Positions 10,745 to 21,949 of a stretch of DNA of 64,000 bases are shown piece after piece (the stretch's first letter is position 1; each line of letters starts with the position of its first letter). The notes beneath the pieces were generated by a model, which was given only the letters and a program-made list of their open reading frames with translations, was not told where the DNA came from and did not search any database. The position numbers were made by a program, and so were the translations under genes. The stretch comes from Rhizophagus clarus (Eukaryota; Glomeromycota; Glomeromycetes; Glomerales; Glomeraceae): NCBI GenBank assembly GCA_015698045.1, contig BLAL01000172.1, positions 515,001 through 579,000 on the forward strand, written 5' to 3'.

Positions 10745-11084
10745 AATTCATTATACTATCCATCTTTCGTAAAATAGTTAAATCTGGAGAGTAGACAATG
10801 ACATGGATAAACTCTTTAAGAGGTTGCTTCGTCCAGTAATTACCAATAATTCCTTTGAGCTCTCTTTTTATACTTATGTTCTTCACATCTGAATTAAGGT
10901 TCAAATATTCTTTTTTATCCATCCATACTTGCCAAAGCATTAACCGACCGGCCTCAACGTCGTTAAAAATATCTTTAATTTTCTCTTTTATTTGCTTTTT
11001 AAAAGTTTGCACGGAATTTGCTGTGTTGGTAATAACTCTTATATCGAACGAACAAAAAAAAAAAGGAAAGCAATTTAGGCGCAA
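10745..11084 (-). pseudogene. Crinkler-type (CRN) N-terminal header, likely without a start codon
   Basis: The frame reads LNCFPFFF, then FDIRVITNTANSVQTFKKQI, KEKIKDIFNDVEAGRLMLWQ and, after a charged loop, FIHVIVYSP. This matches the ubiquitin-like header of CRN effector-class proteins: an LNC start, a basic I-KEK helix, a -LWQV strand and a final HVIV strand. In other organisms such headers precede nuclease, kinase or other effector domains. No ATG is available: the frame meets TAA 12 bases before the TTG at 11084 and no acceptor AG lies between. It is therefore probably a pseudogene, or the start uses another codon. A TATA-like TTTATAGG sits near 11133-11143. Confidence 0.6.
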
Positions 11085-12663
11085 ATGTACGAGTTTAAAT
11101 AAGCAGCAAGATAAATTACATCACGATGACCTATAAATCAGTTCAAATTTGCAATGACTATGTTATTATTACATATATATAATCTAGCCACTTTACAAAA
11201 TCTATGCGCATGACTTGCGCATGGTAGATGGGTTTCTCAAATCACGAGATGATCGGCTAATCCATAAAATTTTTCACCTCCACGTGACCTTAAATATTTT
11301 GATACTCGTATCTCATCCTTCCACTTTCTCATTTTTCATAAGTATTCGAAACAATATTTCAAAATCCTATCTGTCTCACATTATTCATCACATATTAATT
11401 TCTTAATTCTGGCCAAATCTCATAATTCCTGCTAAAGTCATGTGAAGGTGAAAAAATTTTATGGTAATACTGGGGTAGATCTAATTTTTATCATTAACTA
11501 TTATTTAATCAAATTATCATTCTCACTATAATCTAATATATCACTTAACATTTTTCATAAAACTGACTTTTTTATAGAATTCTTCTAAGTTCTACCATAC
11601 AAAAAATATAGTGATCTGATACTCAGCTTTATTTTTTTATTAATGAATATAAATAAAGAAATATGGAATACTATTTTATTCCAAATAAAAGAAATGACTC
11701 TTTTGGGATGATATTGCTAACAAGTTAAATGAATAAGAAAATATTGATAATTTCATGAATGAGAATTATTATTATAAAAAATTTTTAAACTTTATAAAAA
11801 CTTTTAATATAAGTAATTCTGTTTGGATTTTATATAGAATCTGAATTTATAAATCTATTAATTTATTAGATAGCAAAAAAAAAGTATAAAAAAAGAACTA
11901 GGGTTAAAAAGAAATTTGATTAGAAAAAATTATATAAGAAGTTTTTAGTATTATTATGCATGACTAAAATCCAGTATATTTTTATAAAAAATATACTGTA
12001 TATCACAGGCCACAGTACCCCAGGTATCTTGCAAATTTTGGGGGTTTTAGCCTGTACCTGGGGGTACTATATACAGGTGGATACTATACATAGGGGGGGC
12101 ACAGGATTTTTAAAATACCCAGGGATTAATGATCTTATAGTTTATTATATATATATTAAATATTATATTTATATACAGTAGTTCACTAAAAAAATGTATC
12201 ATTTAATTATAAAACTTTAAATTTATATTCAGTGGTCATATTAGGAATCGGCATGGGGAGTCTATTTTAGTATATGATCAGCATACGTTTTTTATTGGTT
12301 TTGATAAAATGGTTTATAAGCCAAAAAAAAAAATTCTACATAATAACCTTTGTTTAAATTTTACAAAAAATCTTTTATTTCTTTAAATTTATTATTTACA
12401 AATTTTTATTGGAATTAGATAAATATTGAGCAACTTTTACTATACCCAACTCATTTGGCAAACGAAAAATTGCTAAACTTCGACTATAATTCAACGTATA
12501 AAAATGTTGTCTAACCGTGGTTTGTAATACTAAGAAAATCGATGGATTGAGATAAGAAAAAAAGATTCATGTCTTTACTTAAATAAAAAAAAGTCTTTAA
12601 TAACTTGCATCTCGGCTTTAAAGTTGGCTAATTTTTAACCAAGAGAAAAATATACAACTCATA
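11085..12663. other. Intergenic, AT-rich, with one GC-rich foldback
   Basis: No gene is supported. The stretch from 11972 to about 12181 has unusual structure and is listed separately. Confidence 0.5.
11972..12181. repeat. Foldback with a GC-rich core
   Basis: CAGTATATTTTT at 11972-11983 pairs with AAAAATATACTG at 11987-11998. Just right of it AGTACCCCAGGTA (about 12013) pairs with TACCTGGGGGTACT (about 12057-12070). TACTGTATAT near 11994 is repeated inverted near 12170. The G/C runs (GGGGG, GGGGGGG) stand out in very AT-rich DNA. It may be a MITE-like element, but its ends are not firmly set. Confidence 0.4.
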
Positions 12664-13190
12664 ATGTCAGAACAAGAATACGAAATATCTTCTTCCCCAC
12701 CTTCTCTGTTTTTGTCAGATAATGATGAAATGAACTTTGATGAGTTTGAACAAGAAATAATTTCTTTAGAAAACTTTAATGAAACACTCAATAATTTTAA
12801 TAATGATATTTATTTAAAAGACTTTGAGGTAGGAAATAATTATGAAGCATTTGAAGGACAAGATGAAATTATAAATTATGCGGAAAATGTAGAATTTACA
12901 CCATGCGTTGTAATTGATTTTGTTGAAGGAAAAATTCAGCGATGTGGAGAAAAAATGAAATTAAGACAATTACGAAATTTATTTGGTACATGGCAAATCG
13001 ATAGAGAAGCAATTAAAGAAGTAGATGGCATATTGCCAAGACTAGGAGTGTGCGATTCTCACTTCCAATTTGATAACAAATACTTGCACAAATCATAGAA
13101 TAAACAATTGAAAGACTTTAATCAAGGTATCATTCAATGGCGTCGTTGTATTTCATGTAATAAATACATTACTTATTTTTCTTGAAGTGT
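12664..13190 (+). pseudogene. 5' part of an uncharacterised expanded-family gene, ended by stops
   Basis: A 144-residue frame starts with an acidic, low-complexity N-terminus and ends in a conserved-looking block: KIQRCGEKMKLRQLRNLFGT, then LGVCDSHFQFDNKYL. I recall this block from many uncharacterised Rhizophagus proteins, where it continues into a Cys-rich segment. Here TAG at 13096 interrupts it, but the same frame goes on with QLKDFNQGIIQWRRCISCNK and meets TGA after YFS. Both stops are one C-to-T change from a codon expected in the family (CAG and CGA). The later part of the family protein is not found downstream. No function is known to me. Confidence 0.5.
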
Positions 13191-13559
13191 GGGTTAATAT
13201 ATTAGTTTTAGTAATATTTAATAAATCAGGTTTATTTTAATTACATAATATTTATTTTTTTTTTTTATTTATTTATTTATTATCAACATGGTAGGTCATG
13301 CTTGATAATACAAATGTTAAGAAATACATTAAAATCTATATAAATATAGACTATTAATAAAATATTTCTCTATTAACTATATTCTCTATGCTACTGCTTC
13401 TAAGGAATACAGCCGACTAGTTATTATGAGTCAATGGTGATATAAGTCACGAAAAACTTAAAAATTTGACCAATGACCACCCATATTGAAATACTCATTT
13501 ATCCATATCTTATACTTACTAAATATACTATTCAGACCTTTTATCTTTAATTCTTACAG
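13191..13559. other. Short spacer before the LINE 3' end
   Basis: T-rich with a (TTTA)n-like stretch near 13255-13280. Nothing else is seen. It may include the LINE 3' untranslated part. Confidence 0.35.
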
Positions 13560-13575
13560 ATTTTAATTTTTTCTT

Positions 13576-14000
13576 TTAAGAATCTATACCACGTGATTGT
13601 TCTAATCTAACTTGATAAACATTACGATGTTCCCAAATCAAATGTTTAGATTGGAAGACTAATGTATCAATGACTTCTCTTGTAATTTTATATTTACTTT
13701 GTTCAAGGATTTTTAACTCTTTTAAAAATTTACTGAAACTTTTAGGTATGATCTCTTTGACTAAATATAATATTCTAATGTTTGAGAAGTTCCAACAATC
13801 AAGATTATCTATGTTAGTGAAAATATCATTGTAATCAATATTAACATTATCCTGTATAAACAGGATAGTCAATTTAAATAATTGATCTTTAGAATTATGA
13901 ACTATCTCTGCTCTCATATTTTGTGTAGCAGAACATGATCATAAATGTTAGTAGGTTTCTAATTTAGTATTACACAGCGCATATCTCTAGCTGCCAGTGT
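13576..14000 (-). pseudogene. LINE C-terminal zinc finger and tail
   Basis: Between RNase H and the tail, the minus strand reads through three stops as LCNTKLET, then HL and SCSATQN. This is a C-x-x-(C)/E-T/H-L/C pattern like the CCHC finger at the end of LINE ORF2 proteins. A 113-residue open frame (13917-13576) follows with the tail. All three stops lie inside the finger. Confidence 0.5.
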
Positions 14001-14800
14001 AAACTGATAATAATCGTTTACATAAATTATCTTGAGTAGATAATTCTTCAACATATAATTTAGTTTTAAAAGAATTAAATTTAGAATCAAATACAGATGA
14101 ATCATTAAATTTGTCTTTGATGTATCTAAAAGTAAGGGACCAATCGAATGATTCCAAATTAGATGGTAAAGTGAAATATTTATTTCTATTTAATGTTAAG
14201 AACTGTTTGATATAATGTGTTTCTTTAATGTCTTTTACTATAAGTGTAATATTTTTTTCTATAAGCTTGTGATTCCAACATATTGTACCATTATAGGCAA
14301 GTAATTTGGGATTAATTACCAAACATTCTTTACTATATACTTCTTTAGCTAATTTGTCTACAACATTATTATGATCATTAGAATCATGAGCCTTCACTTT
14401 TTGTAACATAACAACTAAATCTTTAAATCTGATCAACTTAATAAAAAGTATCTACAAAATACTATATTGTAATTTCAATTTTTGAACTGCAAAGATGGAT
14501 AATATGTTAATCTTAAAAAATTGATTAATTATTATTTGAGAATCTGTACAAATGATAACTCTTGTGCTTTTATCTAAACATAAAAGTGCCATTATAATAG
14601 CTATTAACTCAGCCTTAATCACTAAAGGATTCTTTTGTAACTAACATTGGAATATAGAATTAGTTTCTATAATTTTAAATGTACTACCCATACTGATACT
14701 AGTATTTGAGTGACTTTTAAAGGATCCATCTGTATATATTGTTAAGAATAATTGACCTTTAACTGTATCTTGTATATTTTTAAGTTAATTATACAAGAGT
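13987..14800 (-). pseudogene. LINE RNase H domain
   Basis: Four active-site motifs are visible in order on the minus strand: TIYTDGSF (near 14740), VIKAELIAIIMAL (near 14600), VIICTDSQ (near 14540) and VKAHDSNDHNNVVDKLAKE (near 14360). These supply the D-E-D-D set and the His of RNase H1-type domains that remove RNA from the RNA:DNA hybrid. Stops and a frameshift near 14440 break the frame. Confidence 0.75.
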
Positions 14801-15203
14801 ATGGGATGAAAAAAATCTAACATACTTCTAATAGATGCTTCTTGTGAATTAATTGTATTATATTTAACTCTATTCTCTATCATAGTTATATATTCAAACA
14901 TTAAAGAATCTAATATATATGCATCTTGTATGGACTGCGCTTTAACATCGATAATTTTTTCTTTATTAATAAATAAAAGATACCTATTATTAGCTGTTTT
15001 TCTTTTACTTCTTGATTGGATATCCTTAAGTTCACAACCAGTACATTGAATTAAAACTGATGCTTGTATCGATGGAGAAATAGAATCATCATTGATGTTA
15101 TGTATTCAATGTTCTACTATAGGAGTTTGATCACTGGACAATATACGACCAAAATGAGAAAAGTTCAGCTTATCACTATAAAAGGTTACTTATTACTTTT
15201 TTC

Positions 15204-15931
15204 TCAAATTTTTAGCTGAAAATTACTATCTTGTAAATAGTATTGTCTATTAATTATAAATTTAGGTTTGACTTTTCTTGACATTGCAATATTTATTATG
15301 CAATGTTGTTCTATCTGTTTGTACCAATTTAGTTTATGACCTTTAGTACTAATACCTAATTGAAGTTGCAAATCTGAATATATAAGAAGACGTATACCAT
15401 CAGCAGCCATTATTTGACTTAAAAAGTAAATATTGTGACGTTGTAGGTGATAATTCATTTTATCTTTAAATAACATATCTGAAGATAATACTTGCATAAT
15501 AGGTAGTTGTCCTCCTATTATTTTACGCTCAATATTAGATTGGCACGTAAGATTATTATTATACATGATAGCTAAAGTACTAACAAATAAATTATATTTA
15601 ATTTTTAAATTTTTCGAATGAATTTTCCACTCTGTCAGTACATTGGCAACAGATAATATTTCTTGTTGTAAATGTATAATGTATAATTTAGAGAGCATAC
15701 CAAGTAATCCTTTATTTTAAAATTGATTTTATAATCTAGTAACTTGATGCTGGAGTTGAATGGTTGATATATCCTTGATTGCATACCCTAAACTTGAGTG
15801 AATCATACAATTTGGTATTGTCATCACTAAATTAGTCTTTTTCTTGAATAATGTACGTATAAGAGTATTAAGAGTTGATACTTCAAAATGATATGTTGTG
15901 ATTTATATTTAATGCTTGGAATTATGACTGC
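15204..15931 (-). pseudogene. LINE connection region between RT and RNase H
   Basis: A 164-residue open frame (15698-15204) is preceded by NAVIIPSIKYKSQH in the frame that continues the RT thumb region. After one shift comes IRTLFKKKTNLVMTIPN. This order matches LINE RTs of the same kind, and it joins directly to the RT part at 17301 once the hAT-like insertion is removed. Confidence 0.6.
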
Positions 15932-15939
15932 GTTATAAA
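15932..15939. repeat. Target site duplication, left (GTTATAAA)
   Basis: The same 8 bases occur at 17301-17308, directly outside the other end of the element. Eight-base duplications are typical of hAT transposons. Confidence 0.8.
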
Positions 15940-16140
15940 TAGGGTTCTGCACGAATTAGATCAGATCAGATTTTACCAGATTTAAATCTGATCGGATGGA
16001 TCCAGATCTATCAATTTTAAATCTGGATCTGTAATTCGGATATATATTTGAAATCTGAATCTAATCTGCAGACCTAAATTTAAAATCTGGATCCAATTTG
16101 AATTTGATCCAAATCTAACCCGAATCTGATCTGAATCTGA

Positions 16141-16790
16141 CCAAATTTGGATTTATATAACAATAAAAAAAATGATTTTACGCTTTTTTAAAATCGTTTA
16201 ATAAAAAAAATGATTTTATATTTTTTTTTAAAATCGTTTTAATGAAAGAATGACTTTAACAGTTCTTTTTAAAATTGTTTTAATAAAAAAATGATTTTAA
16301 CAGTTTTTTTAGAATCGTTTAATAAAAAACGATTTTACATTTTTTTTCAAAATCATTTTAATGAAAATACGTATTTTTTAAAAAAATCATTTTAATAAAA
16401 AATAATTTTACATTTTTATTTAAAATGTTTTAATGAAAGAACGATTTTAATGGTTTTTTAAAAATCGTTTAATAAAAAACAATTTTAACTTTTTTTTAAA
16501 AAAATTGTTTAATAAAAAAACAATTTTTAACTGTTTTTTTAAAATCGTTTTAATAAAAAAAAATGATTTTACGCTTTTTAAAATCGTTTAACAAAAAAAA
16601 ATGATTTTACTTTTTTTTAAAATCATTTTAATAAAAAAAATAATTTTAACGTTTCTTTTAAAAATCGTTTTAATAAATAAAAAATGATTTTAACAGATTT
16701 TTCCTAAATTGTTTAATAAAATAAAATGATTTACTATTTTTTCTAAATCGTTTATTTAAAAAATAATTTAACGTTTTTTCCATTAATAAA
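16141..16790. repeat. Satellite-like block with AAAATCGTTTTAAT units
   Basis: About eleven irregular units of 50-60 bases. Each pairs AAAATCGTTT with a following (A)n-TGATTTTA, so units can fold back on themselves. Most differences between units are single transitions or homopolymer length changes. Confidence 0.6.
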
Positions 16791-16864
16791 CGGAGTTATT
16801 CAAAAAAAAATGCTGATTTCAGCATTTTTTTTTCATAAAGTAATGTGAAAGACCGCCATTTTGG

Positions 16865-17085
16865 CATGTTTAATAGGTCACAGTTCTGTTCTGGCATTTT
16901 TTTGAAATTTTATAAATAAAAACATGGAATCGCCTGTTCTGATGTTTGTTTTTTGCAACTTGGTATATAAAAAACGCTGGAACTATCTGTTCTGACGTTT
17001 CTTTTGCAACTTCATATATATAAAACGCCAGAATTATCTGTTCTGGTATTTTCTTTTGCAATTTTATAAATAAAAACGCCTGGAT
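16865..17085. repeat. Subterminal palindromic units (CCAGAA...TTCTGG)
   Basis: Four or so units of about 55 bases carry AACGCCAGAA, a five-base spacer, TTCTGG and ATTTT, then GCAATTTTATAAATAAAAA. Very similar units lie in the hAT-like element at 57681-62639. In hAT elements subterminal repeats serve as transposase binding sites; that role here is inferred. Confidence 0.5.
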
Positions 17086-17308
17086 TAACAGATCTTATGA
17101 TCTGATCTGGATCCAGCAGATCTGATATGGATTCAATTCGACGGATTTGGATTATATAATTTCAAATCTGAATCTGAACTTTGGATTCAAATTTGGAATC
17201 TGAATCTGATTCGCAGATTATAATACTATAATCTGATTTGGATCTGACCAGATTAGATCCAGATCAGATTCAATCAGATCAGATTTTTTGCAGAACTCTA
17301 GTTATAAA

Positions 17309-18169
17309 TGTATCTCATTATCTTAACTGTAAGTTGCTTGTTTCTAATGATCTTATTATATCCAGTGATGATATTTTTACATTGATTGATTACATATACT
17401 TTAGATAAATTAAGATTTATCCAAGCACTTAAGATCCTAACTGATTCAATTGGACGTATTAATTGAATTTCTTGAACATGAGATCCAAAATTCAATTTAA
17501 CAAACTTATCTTTAAGAGCATTTATATCATTAGTCATTAACGTGAATTTTTCTGGATTAATCTGAATATTATTCAACTTATTGAACTCGTCTGCTATTTG
17601 TAATATACATTCTAATTTATATAATGTATCTGTTATCCACAATACATCATCCATATAAGTTTAAGAGGTGATCATAACTGCTTTTTTATCAGGGTCTTTT
17701 AATTGAACATTTTTAAATATTGATTGATTTACTATATAGCCCAATTGCAATTTATTTATTTCGCACAAGAATAGGTCATAGTAGATAGTCTAGAGAAAAG
17801 GTAAAATTACTTCACCCTGATCTATTCTTATAAGCACCTTGTAAAATTGAGTTGTACCTGTTGTTTTAATAACTGTCTTTCTACTATTAGAAAATAAATT
17901 AACAAGAAGTTGAACGATTCTTTTAGGGATCTTAATTCTATTGAGAGTTAACTCCAACATCTCGATATCAACTCTATTATACGCTTTTGGTAGGTCTTGA
18001 AATAATATCCATAAAGATTTTTTCTTAACTTTAGCGTCTTCTATAATCAAATTCATGATTCTAATGAGAATTTCAGTAGAACTACTAGGTAGTGCTGCAT
18101 GATTTCCTCCTTTCAAAATATTATTATTAGTGATAATATGAGAAAGTTTCTGAGTAATGATTTTAACTA
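17309..18169 (-). pseudogene. LINE reverse transcriptase, palm and thumb
   Basis: On the minus strand: VVKIITQKLSHIIT, LKGGNHAALP, then LWILFQDLPKAYNRVD (motif A with its Asp kept), IDQGEVILP (motif B region) and, after a stop, MDDVLWI (motif C, the catalytic DD pair). The order and spacing are those of LINE-type RTs. Stops split it at about 17790 and 17655. Confidence 0.75.
18166..18169. repeat. Target duplication ACTA, left side of E copy A
   Basis: ACTA occurs directly outside both ends of E copy A (18166-18169 and 30319-30322). Removing E with one ACTA restores the LINE frame ETMRKVVVKIITQKLSH across the gap. Confidence 0.75.
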
Positions 18170-18189
18170 TATCAGGAAATTTTATAGTG

Positions 18190-18700
18190 CGAAAAGTTGC
18201 ACAAGATTACGCATCATAATATTTCATAAATTTTCAGACCTATCGCAAGTTTGCGGAAGAGTAATATTTTGTAACTTTTTAAAATATTTTGAAATATTAT
18301 GATATGCAAAGTTTCATAATTTTACGGTTCATAATATTCCGTAATTTTACACATTCACAATATTTCGTAATTTTATATAATATTTCGTAAGTTTTCAGAC
18401 ACACCACAAGTTTGTATAAGCGTAATATTTTGTAACTTTTTAAAATATTTCAAAATATTATGATATGCAAAGTTTCGTAATTTTACAGTTCGTAATATTG
18501 TGTAATTTTATTGTTTAATATTTTGCAACTTTTTAAAATATTTTGAAATATTACGATATACAAAGTTTTGTAATTTTACAATTCGTAATATTTTGTAATT
18601 TTATTGCGTAATATTTTGCAACTTTTTAAAATATTTTGACAATTCGTAATTTTACATAAATATTTTGTAATGTTTCAAAATTCATTTTTGTACTATAAGT
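18190..18700. repeat. Left subterminal repeats of E copy A
   Basis: Four diverged units built from CGTAATATTTTGTAACTTTT, AAAATATTTTGAAATATTA, GATATGCAAAGTTT and CGTAATTTTAC. The same block opens copy B at 51030-51430. Confidence 0.6.
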
Positions 18701-18989
18701 TTATATAATGTATATTTTATTAGATATAATATGAATTAAATTATAAAAAATTACAAGTATTTATTACTATATACAGAATATATAAAAGTAAAAAAAGAAA
18801 GAGTAACAATACAATTAGATGTAAAAAGAAAAGAAACAGCTATAGTAACATTAGTATTAGATATAAAGATAAAAGAAATATTATTAGTATTGTTAGTGTT
18901 GTTAATATTAAAGTAAAAAGAGTTAAAGAAATAGTAAAAACATGGATATTATCGTTAGTATTAAAATACAAGTAAAAGAAAAAAAGGAA

Positions 18990-19600
18990 ACGTAGATAGT
19001 ATTGTTAGTATTATGATATAAAGTAACAATTAGGGTAAAAAACGCGTTAGTATCAAAACAATTAGTATTAATAAACAAATATTTCTATACTTGCAAAGAA
19101 TAAACTAAAAATAAAAGAAAGCAGAAAAATAAACATGTTGTTGGTATTAAGTAAAAGGAGTAAAAAAAATATAATTAGTATTGTTAGTATTGTTAGTATT
19201 GAAGTAAAAGTAAAAAGGAATAAAGGAAATATGGATATTATTGTTAGTATTACGACACAAAGTAACAGAGGTAAAAAGAAAATGAAAATAATTAGTATTA
19301 ATAAACAAATATTTCTATACCTGCAAAGAATAAACTAAAAATAAAAGAAAGAGAAGATAAAATAAAAAATAAATATGTTGTTAGAATTAAGTAAAAGGAG
19401 TAAAAAAAACATAATTAGTATTGTTAGTATCGATCGTTAGTATTAAAGTATAAGTAAAAAGAAATAAAGGAAATATGTATATTATTGTCAGTATTACGAT
19501 ATAAAGTAAAAAAGAAGTAAAAAATAATGAAATAATTAGTATTAATAAACAAATATTTCTATACCTGCAAAGTAATAAATTATGAAATATATGTAAATAT
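18990..19600. repeat. Three ~235-bp tandem units in E copy A
   Basis: Matching landmarks AATAAACAAATATTTCTATA recur near 19071, 19302 and 19545. The equivalent in copy B is at 51740-52330. A 67-codon frame in the middle unit is shared by both copies but looks like a by-product of the repeat. Confidence 0.6.
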
Positions 19601-20377
19601 TCTGTATATAATTAAAAAATATTGAACAAAAGGATAAAGAAATAATAAAAAGAAGAGAAAAATATTAAACAAAAAAATAAAGAAATAAAGAGACAAAAAA
19701 TAAATAGGACAAAAAACGCGTGCAGATTAAATCACATGCAAGGATCAGATTGGCCAGAAAATACGATACTGTATATGCAATCATGCACAATCATATCATG
19801 CAGATTTATTTATTTAATTATCAACAACATGAGCGTGATATAAATAAATTGTGACTGAAACTTGTGTTCAATTTGTGTTCAATTTGTGTTAATAATTCTG
19901 GTAAAAAATTATTAATTTTAGCCAAATTTCGTTAAATTTGTTAAATTTGTGTTAAATTTATGTTGAATTTGTGTTGCGTAATTTTTTATTTATCATAAGG
20001 GGATGATATTTAGTAATTGCATGTATGTACGATGTACAAGATTTTTTTTATGATTTTTTTAAGAAATGTACGCAAAATATTTAATCAGAATATAATTGTT
20101 TTTATTTTTAAATATGATATATTGATATGAAATCAAACTAAGATTTTTTTTTATTAATCATAATATTTATATTTAGATAATCCATATCTGCACGAGATTT
20201 AATTAATATGTTTAATGATGAGAGTGTAATAAATTAAATTTAATTGAAACGAGAAATAAAATCAAACCAAAGAGGTATTGTTCAAATTTTATTTAAAGTA
20301 ACATTTTACGACTTTCTTTTTACCCAAATTTTTACTCATCCCAAAATCAAATTATAAAAATCAAATCTAATCTAATA

Positions 20378-20540
20378 ATACCTCGCCACACACGTTCACG
20401 TCATTTCCACTATAACGTCCATTAGAACTGGGCTATGATAAATGAGCTGGTTGACATATGCTGAGACAGAAACTGCACCTACCACAGTATTAATGGTAGA
20501 AGCCGCCATGATTTTTGAGACTCTGTTACCAATAGGTTCA
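20378..20540 (+). pseudogene. Myb/SANT-like exon 1, E copy A (decayed)
   Basis: This aligns with the copy B exon at 53156 but starts ATA instead of ATG and contains TGA after DIC (equivalent of DIR in B). The encoded pattern is W-x-x-A-M-x-(D/N)-E-L-x-D, followed by GRSR-H/Y-DF. Exon 2 is near 21992-22070 (TRVSG, then TAA at 22026 where B has CAA). Exon 3 starts after the CACTA element at 29169. See the copy B entry for the domain. Confidence 0.5.
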
Positions 20541-20585
20541 TATGATTAATATCTATAATTTCTTTAAGAAAGAATTTAAATTCAA

Positions 20586-21949
20586 GGCAAACATGGCATA
20601 GTAGCCTTTATCTTTATTAATTAATATTGAATCGATACAATTTTCACAAACATAAAAAAGATACAAAATAAAATAAAATTAACTAAAAATAAAACTATAT
20701 AGTTTCCCAAGTAAAAATAAAGTAATAAACCCATCCTAAAAAGAACAAATCACATTACACTAAATTTCCCTAGATCTTCCCCTTTGATATATTCCAACCA
20801 AAGTAGAAGCAACTATGCTAACATAATAACAGATAAAACGCCCACTGTAAAAATCAACATCCCATCCTGCAAAAGCTGTTACTAAGTAGCACCATTAGAC
20901 GACCCATTAAACCCAACAAAATAATTATACCATGGTAACCTGTAAACTATTGAATTCTTAAACCAATCAGTTCCTAAGACACGTGAAGTCACGAGGGGGG
21001 TCAGAGGAGGTAAAGAGGAGAAAGGCACATATGTAGCTGCAAGCAAATTAGACGGCCGGAGGGTGGTTTTTAATTTTAAAGTAATGTTCATCACGTCTTC
21101 CCATTTGGCTTTATCATAAGAACGTAGATTCCAAACTTGTTTTTAAGTCAGTGGATGAAATGATTATGAATCGCAGCTACAACTTTCATAGCAGATGACC
21201 TGAGAATGGATAAATTAACAAACAGATCAACAAAGATCTTGGGTAAACAACCGTGAATAAGAGCATAAGAAGGCCAATTGGAGGGAGAAAATTTCCAACA
21301 GGAGAGAGAAGAAAGCTTCGCAAGCGATGGTGTAGGATCAACCTTAATCAGCTCACAAGCCTCTTTAAGTTTGGAAAACAAATAATTTTGGTAAGATTGT
21401 AGGATTTGATGCGTAGCACTACAACGCTTGGAGCATAAGATTAAATGCATCAAATCTTCCTTATGGTCGTAACATGAACGGCAGGTCAAAAGATCTATAT
21501 AGAGATCAGGACGGGTAATTTTCAGCTTTTCCAGCAAAGACAAATCATTCAGAAAGAGCTTGAATTTGAAGGTGTAGTGCCGAGAAGCATGTTGAGCAGT
21601 GAAAGAAGCATCATATGTCAGAGAAAATTGTAAAGTGAACCAAGTAAGCTCTCAGTCAATAATATAGTCGTCACTGTTACAAAGTAAAAAGGTAAACTGA
21701 AAACGTTTTAATAATAATAAGTCCATCATACAGGTGGAATAATAATGTTGCTTGAGGAGTCGTTGAAGATTGGATTTATACACGATATCATTATAAACAA
21801 AATGAATATCATATGAGGAAGTATAATCATCAACCCGCAAGGCTACTGTGTCATTAGATGAATGGGCGGTATTGGCCAAAGTGTCAGCAAATTCATTCCA
21901 ATAGTTTTCATCATAATCCTTAACTTTAACTGGAAGAACAGTGAGCTTT
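20586..21949 (-). mobile_element. 5'-truncated LINE nested in E copy A
   Basis: The 15-bp sequence AGAATTTAAATTCAA occurs at both ends (20571-20585 and 21950-21964) and only once in copy B, so the insertion is exact. The minus strand encodes the end of a LINE ORF2: YWNEFADTLA (RNase H end) at about 21885, a finger CRSCYDHKEDLMHLILC at about 21480, and then tail sequence. Only the last ~1.36 kb is present, as expected from aborted reverse transcription. No poly(A) run is seen at its 3' side. Confidence 0.75.
21148..21949 (-). pseudogene. Partial LINE ORF2 C-terminus (RNase H end and zinc finger)
   Basis: Two frames of 75 and 131 residues (21879-21652 and 21543-21148), separated by a break, cover the end of RNase H and the CCHC-type finger (C-x2-C-x7-H-x4-C). 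The 5' boundary falls inside RNase H. It differs in sequence from the LINE at 13560-18169, so it represents another lineage. Confidence 0.6.

Larger units (their letters stand above)
15940..17300. mobile_element. hAT-like non-autonomous element inside the LINE
   Basis: Terminal inverted repeats TAGGGTTCTGCA (15940) and TGCAGAACTCTA (to 17300) match at 11 of 12 bases. They are flanked by perfect 8-bp duplications GTTATAAA. The ends are followed by long arrays of degenerate GATCTGATC/AAATCTG words in opposite orientation (15960-16145 and 17090-17285). The centre is a satellite-like block. There is no coding capacity, so it would need a hAT transposase in trans. Taking out the element and one duplication restores the LINE frame as IMRYIYNAVIIPSIK. 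Confidence 0.8.
13560..18169 (-). mobile_element. Decayed LINE (non-LTR retrotransposon), main part
   Basis: Reading the minus strand from 18169 to 13576 gives, in order, reverse transcriptase, connection region, RNase H, a CCHC zinc finger and a C-terminal tail, as in RNase H-bearing LINEs. Many stops and shifts break it. It is interrupted by a hAT-like insertion (15940-17300). Its 5' part lies at 30319-30600, on the far side of the E element. No poly(A) tail is evident at the 3' end. Confidence 0.8.

Noticed and set aside
18190-18700. Possible CRISPR-like array in regular repeats
   Set aside because: Units are diverged, contiguous and lack unique spacers. They are transposon subterminal repeats in a eukaryotic genome.
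19135-19338. 67-codon frame, repeated at 51884-52087 in the other E copy
   Set aside because: Conservation only reflects the duplicate E element. It lies in a ~235-bp repeat whose other units do not keep the frame.
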